From the NCBI GenBank assembly GCA_025210695.1, contig JAOARE010000016.1, positions 1 through 53,922 of the forward strand: DNA of 53,922 nt, read 5' to 3'. The DNA is from Rickettsiales bacterium (GTDB lineage: Bacteria; Pseudomonadota; Alphaproteobacteria; Rickettsiales; CANDYO01). The translations under genes were made by a program, and so were the position numbers. Under the pieces are notes generated by a model. It worked only from the letters and a program-made list of their open reading frames with translations. It had not been told where the DNA came from and did no database searches. Numbering within the stretch: position 1 is the stretch's first letter; each line of letters opens with the position of its first letter. Below are positions 45,808 through 53,922 of this stretch, in pieces.

Positions 45808-46431
45808 TTAGCTATGTGCAAAAATATCAACATTTTCCCAACCTGCTAAATCTAACAATGATCTAGTTGGTAAAAAGTCAAAACATTTCTGAGCCAGCTC
45901 TATTCTGTTTTCTCTTATTAATAACATTCTAAAGTGATCTCTTAATCTATGCAAATACAAGACATCACTAGCCGCATAACTTTGTTGCTCTTTCGTTAAA
46001 TTATCACTTCCCCAATCAGAAGATTGTTGTTGTTTTGATAACTGAACAGAAAGAAACTCTCTACAAATATCTTTAAGTCCGTGAGAATCTGTATAAGTTC
46101 TCGTCAATTTTGAAGCAATTTTAGTACAAAAAATATTATTCATCATAATTCCTAAATATTGATAAATAACGGCAATATCAAATCTAGCAAAATGTAATAT
46201 TTTTTGAGTCTCTGGGTTTGTAAGTAACCTTTCAAGATTAGGAGCCCTTGTAACCCCTCTTTCCATCTGAACTATATAAACAACACCATTTTGATCGGAT
46301 ATCTGTATTAAGCAAAGCCTATCACGCTTATTGTTCAAACCCATAGTTTCTGTATCGACAGCTATATCACCTTTAATTACTAGATTATCGGGCAAGTCAT
46401 TTTTATATAAAGTTATTTTTTGTTGAGACAT
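45808..46431 (-). CDS. Short RNase D-like 3'-5' exonuclease
   Basis: A 207-residue DEDDy-type exonuclease domain: DTETMGL (Exo I), LHFARFDIAVIYQYLGI (Exo II) and YAASDVLYLHRL (Exo III, Tyr-Asp). It lacks the C-terminal HRDC domains of E. coli RNase D, as in many alphaproteobacterial homologues. It probably trims tRNA or other RNA 3' ends. The ATG at 46431 after AAAGAGAG is preferred to a TTG/ATG at 46458. It lies 21 nt upstream of kdsD. Confidence 0.87.
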   Translation of the reverse strand: MSQQKITLYKNDLPDNLVIKGDIAVDTETMGLNNKRDRLCLIQISDQNGVVYIVQMERGVTRAPNLERLLTNPETQKILHFARFDIAVIYQYLGIMMNNIFCTKIASKLTRTYTDSHGLKDICREFLSVQLSKQQQSSDWGSDNLTKEQQSYAASDVLYLHRLRDHFRMLLIRENRIELAQKCFDFLPTRSLLDLAGWENVDIFAHS

Positions 46432-46456
46432 AAAACTCTCTTTCACCTTTAATAGC

Positions 46457-46484
46457 AAAAAATAGGAGCTAAAAAGATCCTATT
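46457..46484 (-). terminator. Intrinsic terminator after the parvulin gene
   Basis: On the minus strand AATAGGA - 10-nt loop - TCCTATT is followed directly by a run of T (TTTTTG). It lies 19 nt after the stop of the parvulin gene and before the RNase D-like gene. Confidence 0.6.
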
Positions 46485-46502
46485 CTATAAGTACTGGGGC
46501 AC

Positions 46503-47330
46503 TTAAAAGAACTCAACTTTATTAGATTCCTTTAATTTTGTAATATATTCCTGAACAAACTGAGAAGAAAGTTCCTCTTCTATTTTACTGCGCAACTCTT
46601 CCAGACTTGGAACCTTCATTTTACGTTTATCCACAAGATAAATTATATGATATCCAAAGTCTGTTTTTACAGGATCAGAAATCTGACCAACCTTCAGTCT
46701 TTCCGTAGCCTGTTCAAATGGCTGCACCATCTGACCACTAGAGAAATAACCTAAATCACCACCATTATCTTTGTTATTATCTATAGAATATTCTTTAGAT
46801 AAGGCTACAAAATCGGCACCTTTATCAAGCTTCTTTTTAACTTCTTTAGCTTCCGCTTCTTTTTGCACTAAAATATGACTAACTTTATACTCCACAACGT
46901 TAGACTGTTCTTTTACAATATCATCATATGCAGCTTTAATTTTATCTTCAGTGATCGCATCTTTAATAGTCTTTTCTAAAAAAACCTTCTGCATTAACTG
47001 ATTCTCTGTAAATTTAATTGCTTGTTTGTATTCTTTAGTCTCGTTAATTTTAGCTTTACGAGCTTCATCTATGATTAAATCGCCCAGAACGACATTTTGA
47101 ATGATATCTTTTTTCATCTCTGGATCAAGCCTATTATAACTAAAATTAGGATCACTTCCTAAGCCATTAAACTCTATAAATTTTTCTATCTTTTGCTTAA
47201 TAAAAGATTCGTAAATAGGCTTACCATTAACATTAGCAACAACTTCATCACCTTTTTTTGTATTTTCCTTAGCATAAGAAAACTGAGTTAAAGTAATTAT
47301 AAGAATTGAAGTGAAAATTTTTTTTATCAT
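46503..47330 (-). CDS. Exported parvulin-type peptidyl-prolyl isomerase
   Basis: A 275-residue periplasmic protein. A signal peptide (MIKKIFTSILIITLTQFSYA) is followed by a SurA-like N-terminal helical region (NVNGKPIYESFIKQKI). The parvulin domain spans about 150-245, with VSHILVQKEAEA, FVALSKEYSIDNNKDNGGDLGYFSSGQMV and VKTDFGYHIIYL. It probably assists folding of outer-membrane or secreted proteins. The ATG at 47330 opens the signal peptide; an ATG four codons earlier is also possible. A terminator follows its stop. Confidence 0.92.
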   Translation of the reverse strand: MIKKIFTSILIITLTQFSYAKENTKKGDEVVANVNGKPIYESFIKQKIEKFIEFNGLGSDPNFSYNRLDPEMKKDIIQNVVLGDLIIDEARKAKINETKEYKQAIKFTENQLMQKVFLEKTIKDAITEDKIKAAYDDIVKEQSNVVEYKVSHILVQKEAEAKEVKKKLDKGADFVALSKEYSIDNNKDNGGDLGYFSSGQMVQPFEQATERLKVGQISDPVKTDFGYHIIYLVDKRKMKVPSLEELRSKIEEELSSQFVQEYITKLKESNKVEFF

Positions 47331-47549
47331 GATTTTATCCATACAATTAGGGTTACTTTTGATAGACCTAAAATACTCTGGTTAGTAGTATTCTGCAATA
47401 AATATTATTTATTTCTTGAATATAAAATATATGAGTCTACGATACCTTAAATAAAATAAATAATCAACTTTAACAAAAATTTCCTATACTTAAAGGGATA
47501 ATATAAATATAATGTTCAAAAATATGTCCAACTTAAATAGCGAAACAAA

Positions 47550-48950
47550 ATGTCATTTCAATTAGATTCTGTTTTAATTTCAGGCAAAGAGGTTCACCCT
47601 ATTATTGAAGGGGGAAAGGGTATTGCAATCAGCAGCGGAGAGTCCTCAGGTGCCTTTGCAGCAGCAGGTGCCGTAGGCACATTCTCAGGAGTTAATGCTT
47701 CTTCTTACGACGAAAATAATGTACGAATTCCTTACGAATACAAAGGAGCAACCAGAAAAGACCGTCACTTAGAGTTAATTGACCTATCTATAAAAGGTGG
47801 CATCACTCAAGCCCAAATAGCCCATGAAGTTTCCAGAGGCCAAGGAGTTATACATATAAATATATTATGGGAAATGGGGGGAGCTGAAACTATTTTACAA
47901 GGCATTCTTGATGGAGCAAAAGGCTTAATTAATGGTATCACTTGCGGTGCTGGTATGCCTTATAGATTGGCTGATATAGCTAGAAAACATAACATTTACT
48001 ATTACCCCATTGTCTCTTCAATGCGCGCCATGAGAGCATTATGGAAAAGATCATATTGTAAAACTCCCGAGTTATTGGGGGGAGTTGTATATGAAGACCC
48101 TTGGCTTGCAGGAGGACATAATGGCCTATCCAACAGCGAAAACCCTACAGCACCAGAGGATCCATACCCAAGAGTAGCAGAATTACGTAAATTCATGAAT
48201 GAAGTTGGGCTAGTTAATGTGCCAATTATTATGGCCGGAGGGGTCTGGCATTTAAATGAGTGGTCACATTGGCTTAACAACCCTGAAATTGGGAAAATTG
48301 CTTTCCAGTTTGGCACTCGTCCTATTTTAACTCAAGAAAGCCCTGTTTCTGACCAATGGAAGAAAAAATTACTCACTCTTAAAAAAGGAGAAATTTATCT
48401 TAATCGCTACAGCCCAACAGGATTCTATTCTTCTGCGGTGGAAAATAATTTCATAAAAGAGTTACAGGGTAGAGAAATAAGACAAGTATCTTATGCTACC
48501 AGCCCAGGCGAACATTATGACACTGCTCTACCTTTAGGCCCCCGAGGGCGCCCTGTATATATTGAATCCTCAGATCTGGCAAACGTAAAAACATGGACAG
48601 CTCAAGGCTATGATGAAGCAATGAAAACCCCAGATTCTACCTTAATATTTGTTACAAAAGATCAAGCTCATAATATTTTAACAGATCAAATAAACTGCAT
48701 GGGGTGCTTAAGTCACTGTAAATTTAGCAACTGGAAAGACCATGATGATTATACTATAGGTAAAAAAGCTGATCCTCGTAGTTTTTGCATACAGAAGACC
48801 CTACAGAATATGGCTTGTGGCGCTGATGTTGATAACGAGTTGATGTTTTCCGGTCATAATGCATATAGATTCGCAGATGATGAATTCTATAAAAATGGAT
48901 TTATTCCTACAGTAAAACAATTGGTAGATCGTATACTTTTAGGATATTAA
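47550..48950 (+). CDS. Nitronate monooxygenase-like FMN oxidoreductase
   Basis: A 466-residue TIM-barrel flavoprotein of the 2-nitropropane dioxygenase family. Features: GKGIAISSGESSGAFAAAGA, GLINGITCGAGMPYRLADIA, PWLAGGHNGLSNSENPTAPE (candidate His-Asn active site) and VPIIMAGGVW with AFQFGTRPILT (FMN phosphate site). The C-terminal Cys-rich patch (CMGCLSHCKF, then FCIQ and ACG) is unusual for plain nitronate monooxygenases and may bind metal or Fe-S. The substrate is unknown. GpmI follows after a single nucleotide. Confidence 0.82.
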   Translation: MSFQLDSVLISGKEVHPIIEGGKGIAISSGESSGAFAAAGAVGTFSGVNASSYDENNVRIPYEYKGATRKDRHLELIDLSIKGGITQAQIAHEVSRGQGVIHINILWEMGGAETILQGILDGAKGLINGITCGAGMPYRLADIARKHNIYYYPIVSSMRAMRALWKRSYCKTPELLGGVVYEDPWLAGGHNGLSNSENPTAPEDPYPRVAELRKFMNEVGLVNVPIIMAGGVWHLNEWSHWLNNPEIGKIAFQFGTRPILTQESPVSDQWKKKLLTLKKGEIYLNRYSPTGFYSSAVENNFIKELQGREIRQVSYATSPGEHYDTALPLGPRGRPVYIESSDLANVKTWTAQGYDEAMKTPDSTLIFVTKDQAHNILTDQINCMGCLSHCKFSNWKDHDDYTIGKKADPRSFCIQKTLQNMACGADVDNELMFSGHNAYRFADDEFYKNGFIPTVKQLVDRILLGY

Positions 48951-48951
48951 C

Positions 48952-50499
48952 TTGGCCAAGAAATACAAACCTATAGTCTTATGCATTCTAGATGGTTGGG
49001 GAATCAGCAAAAGCCCAAACCATAAGTATAACGCCATAGAGCAAGCGTCCACTCCTTGTTGGGATTTTTTGCTAAATAATTTTCCACATACTGAATTATT
49101 TACGTCGGGAGAAGACGTAGGACTCCCCCATGGACAAATGGGCAACTCTGAGGTTGGGCACATGACAATCGGCAGCGGAAGGGTTATTTTTCAAGACCTC
49201 TTAAGAATTAATCAATCAATCAATAACTCTTTATTAGAAAATCACCCTACTTTAAAACAGTTAATTCAAGACCACAAAAAGAATAATAAATGCGTCCATC
49301 TACTTGGATTATGCTCTAATGGAGGAGTTCACTCACATATTGACCATATAATTTTCTTATGTAAATTATTAAGCAAAAACAATATCCAAGTTAGACTACA
49401 TCTTTTCTTAGATGGTAGAGACGCTCCCCCCTCCTCTGCACCAACCTTCTTAAAACAAATAGATGAATTATTATCTAACAAAAATATCAAAATATCTACC
49501 ATATCAGGTAGATTCTATGCAATGGATAGAGATAATAGATGGGAACGCTGCGAATTAGCTTATAAAGCTATAGCCGAAGGCCAAGGAACTAAAATATCTA
49601 ACTGGAAAGGTTATCTAGAAACTCAATATCAAAATAATATTTATGATGAGTTTGTTATGCCCGCGGCAATGGATGATTACGAGGGAATAGAAGAGAATGA
49701 TTCATTAATATTTACAAATTTTAGATCAGATAGAATTAGACAATTAGCTCAAAGTTTATTATTAACTACATTCAACAAATTCTCTAAAAAGAAGTTAAAT
49801 CTTAGTCACCAAATTGGAATGACTGATTACTCAACCGAACTGAGCCAAACCCTAAAATCTTTATTTCCAGAGCAAATAATTGAAAATAACTTAGGACAAC
49901 TTGTAAGTAATAATAAGAAAAAACAATTACGCATCGCTGAAACAGAGAAATATGCTCATGTAACTTTTTTCTTTAATGGTGGAAGAGAAGAAAACTATCC
50001 TGGAGAAGACAGAATTCTAGTTCCATCACCTAGCGTTCATACTTATGACCTGCAACCAGAAATGTCTGCATATCCAATAACTGAGGAACTGAACAAAGCT
50101 ATTAAATCTCAAAAATACGATTTAATTATTGTAAATTACGCCAATACCGACATGGTTGGACATTCAGGGAAAATGGAGGCCGCTATTAAAGCGGTTGAAA
50201 CCATAGATTCTTGCCTAGATGAATTATATAAAACAATTAAGCAAACTGATGGAATGTTAATGATAACAGCAGACCATGGAAATGCGGAACAAATGTTTAA
50301 TACAAAAGATAAAGTACCGCATACTTCACACACAACAAATCCAGTTCCGTTAGTTATGGTTGCAAATGATTTAGAAAAAAACAAAGTAACCTTGAACAAG
50401 GGTAATTTAAGTGATATTGCTCCAAGCATTCTAAAAGCCATGAACATTACCAAGCCTATAGAAATGACCGGCACATCTCTATTCAAAAGGAATAAATAA
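48952..50499 (+). CDS. gpmI: 2,3-bisphosphoglycerate-independent phosphoglycerate mutase
   Basis: Interconverts 3- and 2-phosphoglycerate with Mn(II). Motifs: D14 in LCILDGWG, nucleophile S66 in HGQMGNSEVGHMTIGSGR, FLDGRDAPP, NFRSDRIRQL and MITADHGNAEQM. The 515-residue length is standard. The start codon is TTG (48952), as no in-frame ATG lies near the conserved N-terminus; AGGA is about 9 nt upstream. Its presence implies at least the lower part of glycolysis or gluconeogenesis. Confidence 0.95.
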   Translation: MAKKYKPIVLCILDGWGISKSPNHKYNAIEQASTPCWDFLLNNFPHTELFTSGEDVGLPHGQMGNSEVGHMTIGSGRVIFQDLLRINQSINNSLLENHPTLKQLIQDHKKNNKCVHLLGLCSNGGVHSHIDHIIFLCKLLSKNNIQVRLHLFLDGRDAPPSSAPTFLKQIDELLSNKNIKISTISGRFYAMDRDNRWERCELAYKAIAEGQGTKISNWKGYLETQYQNNIYDEFVMPAAMDDYEGIEENDSLIFTNFRSDRIRQLAQSLLLTTFNKFSKKKLNLSHQIGMTDYSTELSQTLKSLFPEQIIENNLGQLVSNNKKKQLRIAETEKYAHVTFFFNGGREENYPGEDRILVPSPSVHTYDLQPEMSAYPITEELNKAIKSQKYDLIIVNYANTDMVGHSGKMEAAIKAVETIDSCLDELYKTIKQTDGMLMITADHGNAEQMFNTKDKVPHTSHTTNPVPLVMVANDLEKNKVTLNKGNLSDIAPSILKAMNITKPIEMTGTSLFKRNK

Positions 50500-50501
50500 A
50501 A

Positions 50502-51248
50502 ATGAAACAAACCAAATCAGAAAACTTTATGTCTATATTATGGGCCATATTAATTGCCTTGATAATAAGAACAGTAATTTTTGAACCTTATAGTATTCCG
50601 TCGGGATCAATGAAACCTAACTTCTTAATTGGAGATTATTTATTTGTCTCTAAATATCAATATGGAATAAGTAATACTTCTATTATATTTGAGCCTCCTT
50701 TAATCCAGGGAAGAATTCTAGAATTTGAAAAACCTAAGCGTGGAGACGTTATAGTATTTAAACCTAAACATGATCATTATGGTGGATTTATGAATCGTAT
50801 TTTTGGAATTAATTATATAAAGCGTTTAGTAGGGATGCCAGGAGATGAAATTCAGGTTAAATCTGGAATTTTACATATCAATGGCAAGGCTGTTGATAGA
50901 AAATCAGATGGAACTTTTACTGATCCCGATGATGGAACAGTTCTAAATAGATATATTGAAACTCTTCCAAATGGTGTTTCTTATTATATATTAGAAGAAA
51001 ATGATGATAATTCTTGGGACAACACTGAAATATATAAAGTTCCTGCAGGACATTACTTCTTTATGGGCGATAATAGAGATCGTTCAGCTGATAGTAGATT
51101 TATGAATGGCCCAATTGGATTTGTTCCACATGATAAATTAGTAGGAAAAGCTGAAATGATTATTTTCTCAAATCCAAAATCTATAATAAATCTTATAGAC
51201 TTTCCAACAAGCTTTAATTCTGATCGCTTCTTTATGAAAGTGAAGTAA
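50502..51248 (+). CDS. lepB: Signal peptidase I
   Basis: Cleaves signal peptides of exported proteins at the periplasmic face of the membrane. An N-terminal helix (about 9-27) is followed by the catalytic Ser36 in SIPSGSMKPNFLIGDYLFV and Lys107 in YIKRLVGMPGDEI. GDNRDRSADSRFMNGPIGFV is the C-terminal box. The 248-residue length is typical of alphaproteobacterial enzymes. It follows gpmI by 2 nt and precedes cutA by 6 nt. Confidence 0.96.
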   Translation: MKQTKSENFMSILWAILIALIIRTVIFEPYSIPSGSMKPNFLIGDYLFVSKYQYGISNTSIIFEPPLIQGRILEFEKPKRGDVIVFKPKHDHYGGFMNRIFGINYIKRLVGMPGDEIQVKSGILHINGKAVDRKSDGTFTDPDDGTVLNRYIETLPNGVSYYILEENDDNSWDNTEIYKVPAGHYFFMGDNRDRSADSRFMNGPIGFVPHDKLVGKAEMIIFSNPKSIINLIDFPTSFNSDRFFMKVK

Positions 51249-51254
51249 AAACTT

Positions 51255-51599
51255 ATGAAGCAAAACTCAAAGGAACCACGGCTTATTTATATTACAGCCC
51301 CTGATAAATCCACTGCATCAGAAATTGCTAGCCAATTGGTAAAAGAAAAATTAGCGGCCTGCGTAAATATATTAGGAAAAATAGAATCTTTCTATAACTG
51401 GAACGGCGAACTAACTCAAAGTAAAGAGGTTCTAATATTAGCAAAAACTACTAAAGACCTAGAAATTCTTACATTTAACAAAGTAAAAGAACTCCATCCA
51501 TACGACTCCCCCTGCATCCTTTCATTCAACATTAATAACGGAGATTCTAGTTTTCTAAACTGGATAACAAATAATACCTTATCAACAGGTAATAATTAA
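51255..51599 (+). CDS. cutA: Divalent cation tolerance protein CutA
   Basis: A small trimeric protein of the CutA1 family, linked to divalent metal tolerance although the biochemistry is unsettled. Motifs: ASQLVKEKLAACVNIL, ESFYNWNGELTQSKEVLILAKT and ELHPYDSPCILSFNI. The 114-residue length is normal. It is the last gene of the gpmI-lepB-cutA run. Confidence 0.93.
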   Translation: MKQNSKEPRLIYITAPDKSTASEIASQLVKEKLAACVNILGKIESFYNWNGELTQSKEVLILAKTTKDLEILTFNKVKELHPYDSPCILSFNINNGDSSFLNWITNNTLSTGNN

Positions 51600-51633
51600 C
51601 TCTTCAACTTTTACTTACAACTAGTGGTTATTA

Positions 51634-51842
51634 AGATATCTATGGATTAACTATTTTAGAAGAAATTAAAGAAAGATCCAAAACTAGCTAAAATTCCTGT
51701 TATTCTTCAAAGTGGAACCTCAGATCAAATTGAAATCCAAAAGGCCTATCATATGGGAATAGTAAGCTTTATAAGCAAACCATATAAAAAAGATATAGTA
51801 CTTAAAGCAATTGAAACCGCCATAAAGGACAAAAACCCTTAA
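51634..51842 (+). pseudogene. Decayed response-regulator receiver domain
   Basis: The frame ending at the TAA 51840-51842 reads PKLAKIPVILQSGTSDQIEI, then AYHMGIVSFISKPYKKDIVL and ends KAIETAIKDKNP. This is strands 4-5 and helix 5 of a CheY-like receiver, including the conserved Ser/Thr and the Lys-Pro. Just upstream another frame gives GLTILEEIK, the matching helix 3. The frames are separated by a shift near 51672, and the N-terminal half with the phosphoacceptor Asp is missing. It is a dead fragment, next to the methyltransferase-kinase pair. Confidence 0.82.
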
Positions 51843-51862
51843 AACAAGGTAAAACAACCGTT

Positions 51863-51885
51863 AAATATTGTTATACAATATTTTC
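51863..51885 (+). terminator. Hairpin after the receiver relic
   Basis: AAATATTGT - TAT - ACAATATTT forms a 9-bp stem with a 3-nt loop followed by TCTTG. It is a terminator-like hairpin between the relic and the methyltransferase gene. Confidence 0.45.
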
Positions 51886-51910
51886 TTGTGTAAATAAATC
51901 AAAATATATT

Positions 51911-51938
51911 GATTAATATTTATTAATCTGTTAATCTG
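51911..51938 (+). promoter_or_regulatory. Palindrome plus direct repeat upstream of the methyltransferase-kinase pair
   Basis: GATTAATA-TT-TATTAATC is an 8-bp-arm palindrome. Its right end begins a tandem repeat of TTAATCTG (51923-51930 and 51931-51938). It lies 36-63 nt before the methyltransferase ATG, a plausible operator position. No strong -10/-35 pair is obvious. Confidence 0.4.
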
Positions 51939-51973
51939 CGCTATTATAGAAATAATATTTAATATAAATTATA

Positions 51974-52981
51974 ATGGCAAAAGAACATAATACAAATTTC
52001 AACAAACAAACGAATTTTTCTAAACAAACCATCGATCAAAAAACTTTTAACAATTATGTAGATTTTTTTACAACTGAACATGGAGCTGATATTCTACCTT
52101 ATGCATATCTAGCATCCGGTAACCTTTACGATGAACTTCTAGAGAAAAACCCATCTTATTATCTATTTAGTGATGAGGTTTCTTTAATAAAGAGTAATTT
52201 TCACAAAATCTCTCAATATTTATCTGAAATTGAAGAAATAATAGAGATAGGACCAGGGTCTAGCCGTGCCGTTAATAATAAAACCATTCCAATATTGAAT
52301 TGCGCACCAAATCTTAAGAATTATTATGCTATAGATCATTCTATTGACTATCTCACTGATGTTTATAAATGCATCTCAAATAAAATTCCCCAACTAAATA
52401 TATTCACTATAGAAGCAAACTTATTACAAACAAAACCTATAAAAGTAAATACACAAACAACTGGAAAGAAAGCCCTGTCTCTATTAGGAAGCACCCTTGA
52501 AAACTTTACTATTAACGAGCAAAAACAGATTATAAAGAAGATATACAATATAATAGATTACGATGATTTATTTATCTTAACAGTAGACACAAACCAAGAT
52601 GAGGAATCTTTAGGCTTAGCTTATTCTAGAGAACATAATATAAAATTTATAATGGGAGCCCTACATCACTTATCAAAAACTATTCCTGATTTTACACCAT
52701 ATATTGATTCTTTTAGAATTGGAGTTAATTGGGAAAAAGAGCATAGCACTGTTGATACTCACTTTATAGCTAAAAATAGTTTTTCTTTTCACTTTGATAA
52801 CTACGGTGATATAATGATAAGAGAGGGGCAGAAGTTGCGAGGAGTTAAATCTAGAAAACCTACAACAGACAACATGATAAAATTACTAAACAATAATGGC
52901 TTCTCTATTATTGACACGTTTACAAACTCTAATAAAATAAAAATGTTCCTTTGCCAAAAAGACAACTATGAAATTACTTAA
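51974..52981 (+). CDS. EgtD-like (Methyltransf_33) SAM-dependent methyltransferase
   Basis: A 335-residue protein matching the pattern of histidine N-alpha-methyltransferase-type enzymes. It has YYLFSDEVSLI near residue 63, the SAM site EIGPGSSR (91-98), AIDHS (119-123) and LGSTLENF (171-178), where N177 corresponds to the substrate-contacting Asn region of EgtD. Also present are AYSREHNIKFIMGALHHLSK and MIREGQKLRGVKSRKPTTD. No ergothioneine partner (EgtB) is near, so the substrate need not be histidine. The 3' end overlaps a histidine kinase gene by 14 nt, suggesting a functional link. Confidence 0.82.
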   Translation: MAKEHNTNFNKQTNFSKQTIDQKTFNNYVDFFTTEHGADILPYAYLASGNLYDELLEKNPSYYLFSDEVSLIKSNFHKISQYLSEIEEIIEIGPGSSRAVNNKTIPILNCAPNLKNYYAIDHSIDYLTDVYKCISNKIPQLNIFTIEANLLQTKPIKVNTQTTGKKALSLLGSTLENFTINEQKQIIKKIYNIIDYDDLFILTVDTNQDEESLGLAYSREHNIKFIMGALHHLSKTIPDFTPYIDSFRIGVNWEKEHSTVDTHFIAKNSFSFHFDNYGDIMIREGQKLRGVKSRKPTTDNMIKLLNNNGFSIIDTFTNSNKIKMFLCQKDNYEIT

Positions 52982-53922
52982 TAAACTGATAAAAATATCT
53001 GCCAATCAAGTTCAAAAATACGGAGCACAATACTACACCTTCGCTATATTTGGGATAATTAACTATCCATTGGCATATATTTACGAAGTTTATGCAAATA
53101 TCCCCGAAGGATCTTTATTAAGAGTTTTATCAGGAATCTTATGCTTCATACTTTTATTAAAAAATAAATGGCCTAATATACTCCAGAAATTTCTACCTAT
53201 CTACTGGTATATAACTATTACTATAGCTCTACCAACGCTAGGAATAGTGATGTTATTAGAAAACAACTTCTCTTTAGAGTGGTTAATAAATTTTAATATA
53301 GGGGTAATGATACTAATCCTACTAACAGATTCTATCTCATTTTTGATTATACAATTATCTGGAATAGCCCTTGGAACCCTCATATTTTATGCCTCTGGAA
53401 ATGAGCTACCAACATTCCCTAATAATGAATACACTACCCTCTTTCTTTATATGTTTTTTTGGATTGTTGTTCTAGGAACTATTTTTACAAGAAACAAAGA
53501 AATATATAATGATTTTATGCAAAAAGCTAAAGACGATATTAATATTCAACTTGAGAAGAAAGTTAAAGTTCGCACCTTAGAGCTTGAAAAAGCTTTGTCT
53601 GCTAAAACAGAATTCCTCAATAATATGAGTCATGAAATTAGAACTCCTATTCAGGGCTTCACAAGCCTGTCTGAAGGGTTAGTTGAACATTGGAAAAACT
53701 TCTCAGAAAGCAAGAAAATTAATATAGCTCAACAAGTATCAAGTAGCGCTAAACGCTTAGCATCCCTTGTAGGAGGATTACTAGATTTATCTAAATTTAA
53801 TGCCAATAAAATGATTATGGATTTCAACGAAATGGATCTCAATGAAGACATTCAAAATATGATTAGCGAATGCAACGATTTGTATTTAAATGAAAAAAAT
53901 ATTCAAATCTATTTTAACAATC
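52968..53922 (+). CDS. Six-helix membrane sensor histidine kinase (CqsS/LqsS-like), cut by window end
   Basis: 318 codons are visible, open to the window edge. Six hydrophobic helices (about 23-42, 50-64, 76-97, 105-121, 123-143, 155-174) have very short loops and no periplasmic domain. A coiled linker (175-212) leads to the H-box EFLNNMSHEIRTPIQG with H222, and a dimerisation helix ending SLVGGLLDLSKFNANKM. The compact six-helix sensor with PIYWY and Trp in loops recalls CqsS/LqsS receptors of alpha-hydroxyketone quorum sensing (memory-based). The ATPase and any receiver domain lie outside the window. The ATG lies inside the methyltransferase gene. Confidence 0.85.
   Translation, partial: MKLLNKLIKISANQVQKYGAQYYTFAIFGIINYPLAYIYEVYANIPEGSLLRVLSGILCFILLLKNKWPNILQKFLPIYWYITITIALPTLGIVMLLENNFSLEWLINFNIGVMILILLTDSISFLIIQLSGIALGTLIFYASGNELPTFPNNEYTTLFLYMFFWIVVLGTIFTRNKEIYNDFMQKAKDDINIQLEKKVKVRTLELEKALSAKTEFLNNMSHEIRTPIQGFTSLSEGLVEHWKNFSESKKINIAQQVSSSAKRLASLVGGLLDLSKFNANKMIMDFNEMDLNEDIQNMISECNDLYLNEKNIQIYFNN

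Noticed and set aside
51974..52981. Ergothioneine biosynthesis cluster
   Set aside because: The methyltransferase is EgtD-like, but no EgtB-like sulfoxide synthase or other pathway gene is nearby.
53201..53383. 60-codon minus-strand ORF
   Set aside because: It is antisense to the membrane helices of the kinase gene, which is open across the whole region.

Overview
The window is an AT-rich (about one third G+C by eye), gene-dense bacterial chromosome segment. Several features point to an alphaproteobacterium of the order Rickettsiales or a close intracellular relative. The 23S rRNA gene has its own promoter and no 16S gene or spacer tRNAs upstream. The isocitrate dehydrogenase is the long type with a C-terminal extension, and the aspartate aminotransferase is AatA-like. 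MaeB malic enzyme, a CoA-transferase subunit, MlaA/MlaC and EnvZ are present. Unrecognised proteins with basic, Arg/Ser-rich C-termini are scattered between housekeeping genes. I make no species call.

Layout. 1-835 is the 5' part of 23S rRNA on the minus strand, followed by a leader with a consensus promoter. 1341-5121 (minus) holds a histidine phosphatase, mtaB, dapF and an LpoA-like lipoprotein, divergent from rsmI. 6081-8800 is an accessory stretch with two unknown proteins, a DUF1467 membrane protein and a class 3 lipase. 8821-17448 holds a uracil-DNA glycosylase, rluD, a phosphoethanolamine-transferase-like enzyme, a membrane-anchored methyltransferase, maeB, znuC and an MFS transporter. 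17683-19623 (minus) is a secreted dioxygenase-like protein followed by an EnvZ-type kinase. 19760-26690 holds rnhA, a MazG-like protein, an unknown protein, lptF, ubiD, a dead RND-pump fragment and another unknown protein. 26701-29672 (minus) holds a TPR-methyltransferase, mlaA, mlaC and a degenerate OmpR-family regulator. 29793-36492 holds aatA, icd, an unknown iron-enzyme candidate, a broken copy of the icd 3' end, an NAPE-PLD-like hydrolase, gpsA and scoB. 36489-40647 holds an orphan gene with a very strong promoter, glmS, rsmE, a 49-residue SDHAF4-type gene, a coiled-coil gene and zapA. 40651-47330 (minus) holds a parvulin, an RNase D-like exonuclease, kdsD, an LptC-LptA fusion and a giant GltD/PyrK-like fusion. 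47550-51599 holds a nitronate-monooxygenase-like enzyme, gpmI, lepB and cutA. 51634-53922 holds a decayed response-regulator receiver, an EgtD-family methyltransferase and the start of a six-helix membrane histidine kinase cut by the window end.

How the genes work together. Much of the window serves the envelope: LPS (kdsD, lptC-lptA, lptF, an EptA-like enzyme), outer-membrane lipid asymmetry (mlaA, mlaC), peptidoglycan (dapF, glmS, LpoA-like) and phospholipid or lipid handling (gpsA, NAPE-PLD-like hydrolase, lipase). Central metabolism is represented by icd, maeB, aatA, gpmI and an SDH assembly factor. Reductive decay is visible as relics of an RND pump, a response regulator and an icd copy. 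The most unusual locus is the last one, a methyltransferase overlapping a CqsS/LqsS-like membrane kinase, which could be an undescribed signalling pair. The unknown proteins with basic tails are candidate type IV secreted effectors; that is inference.
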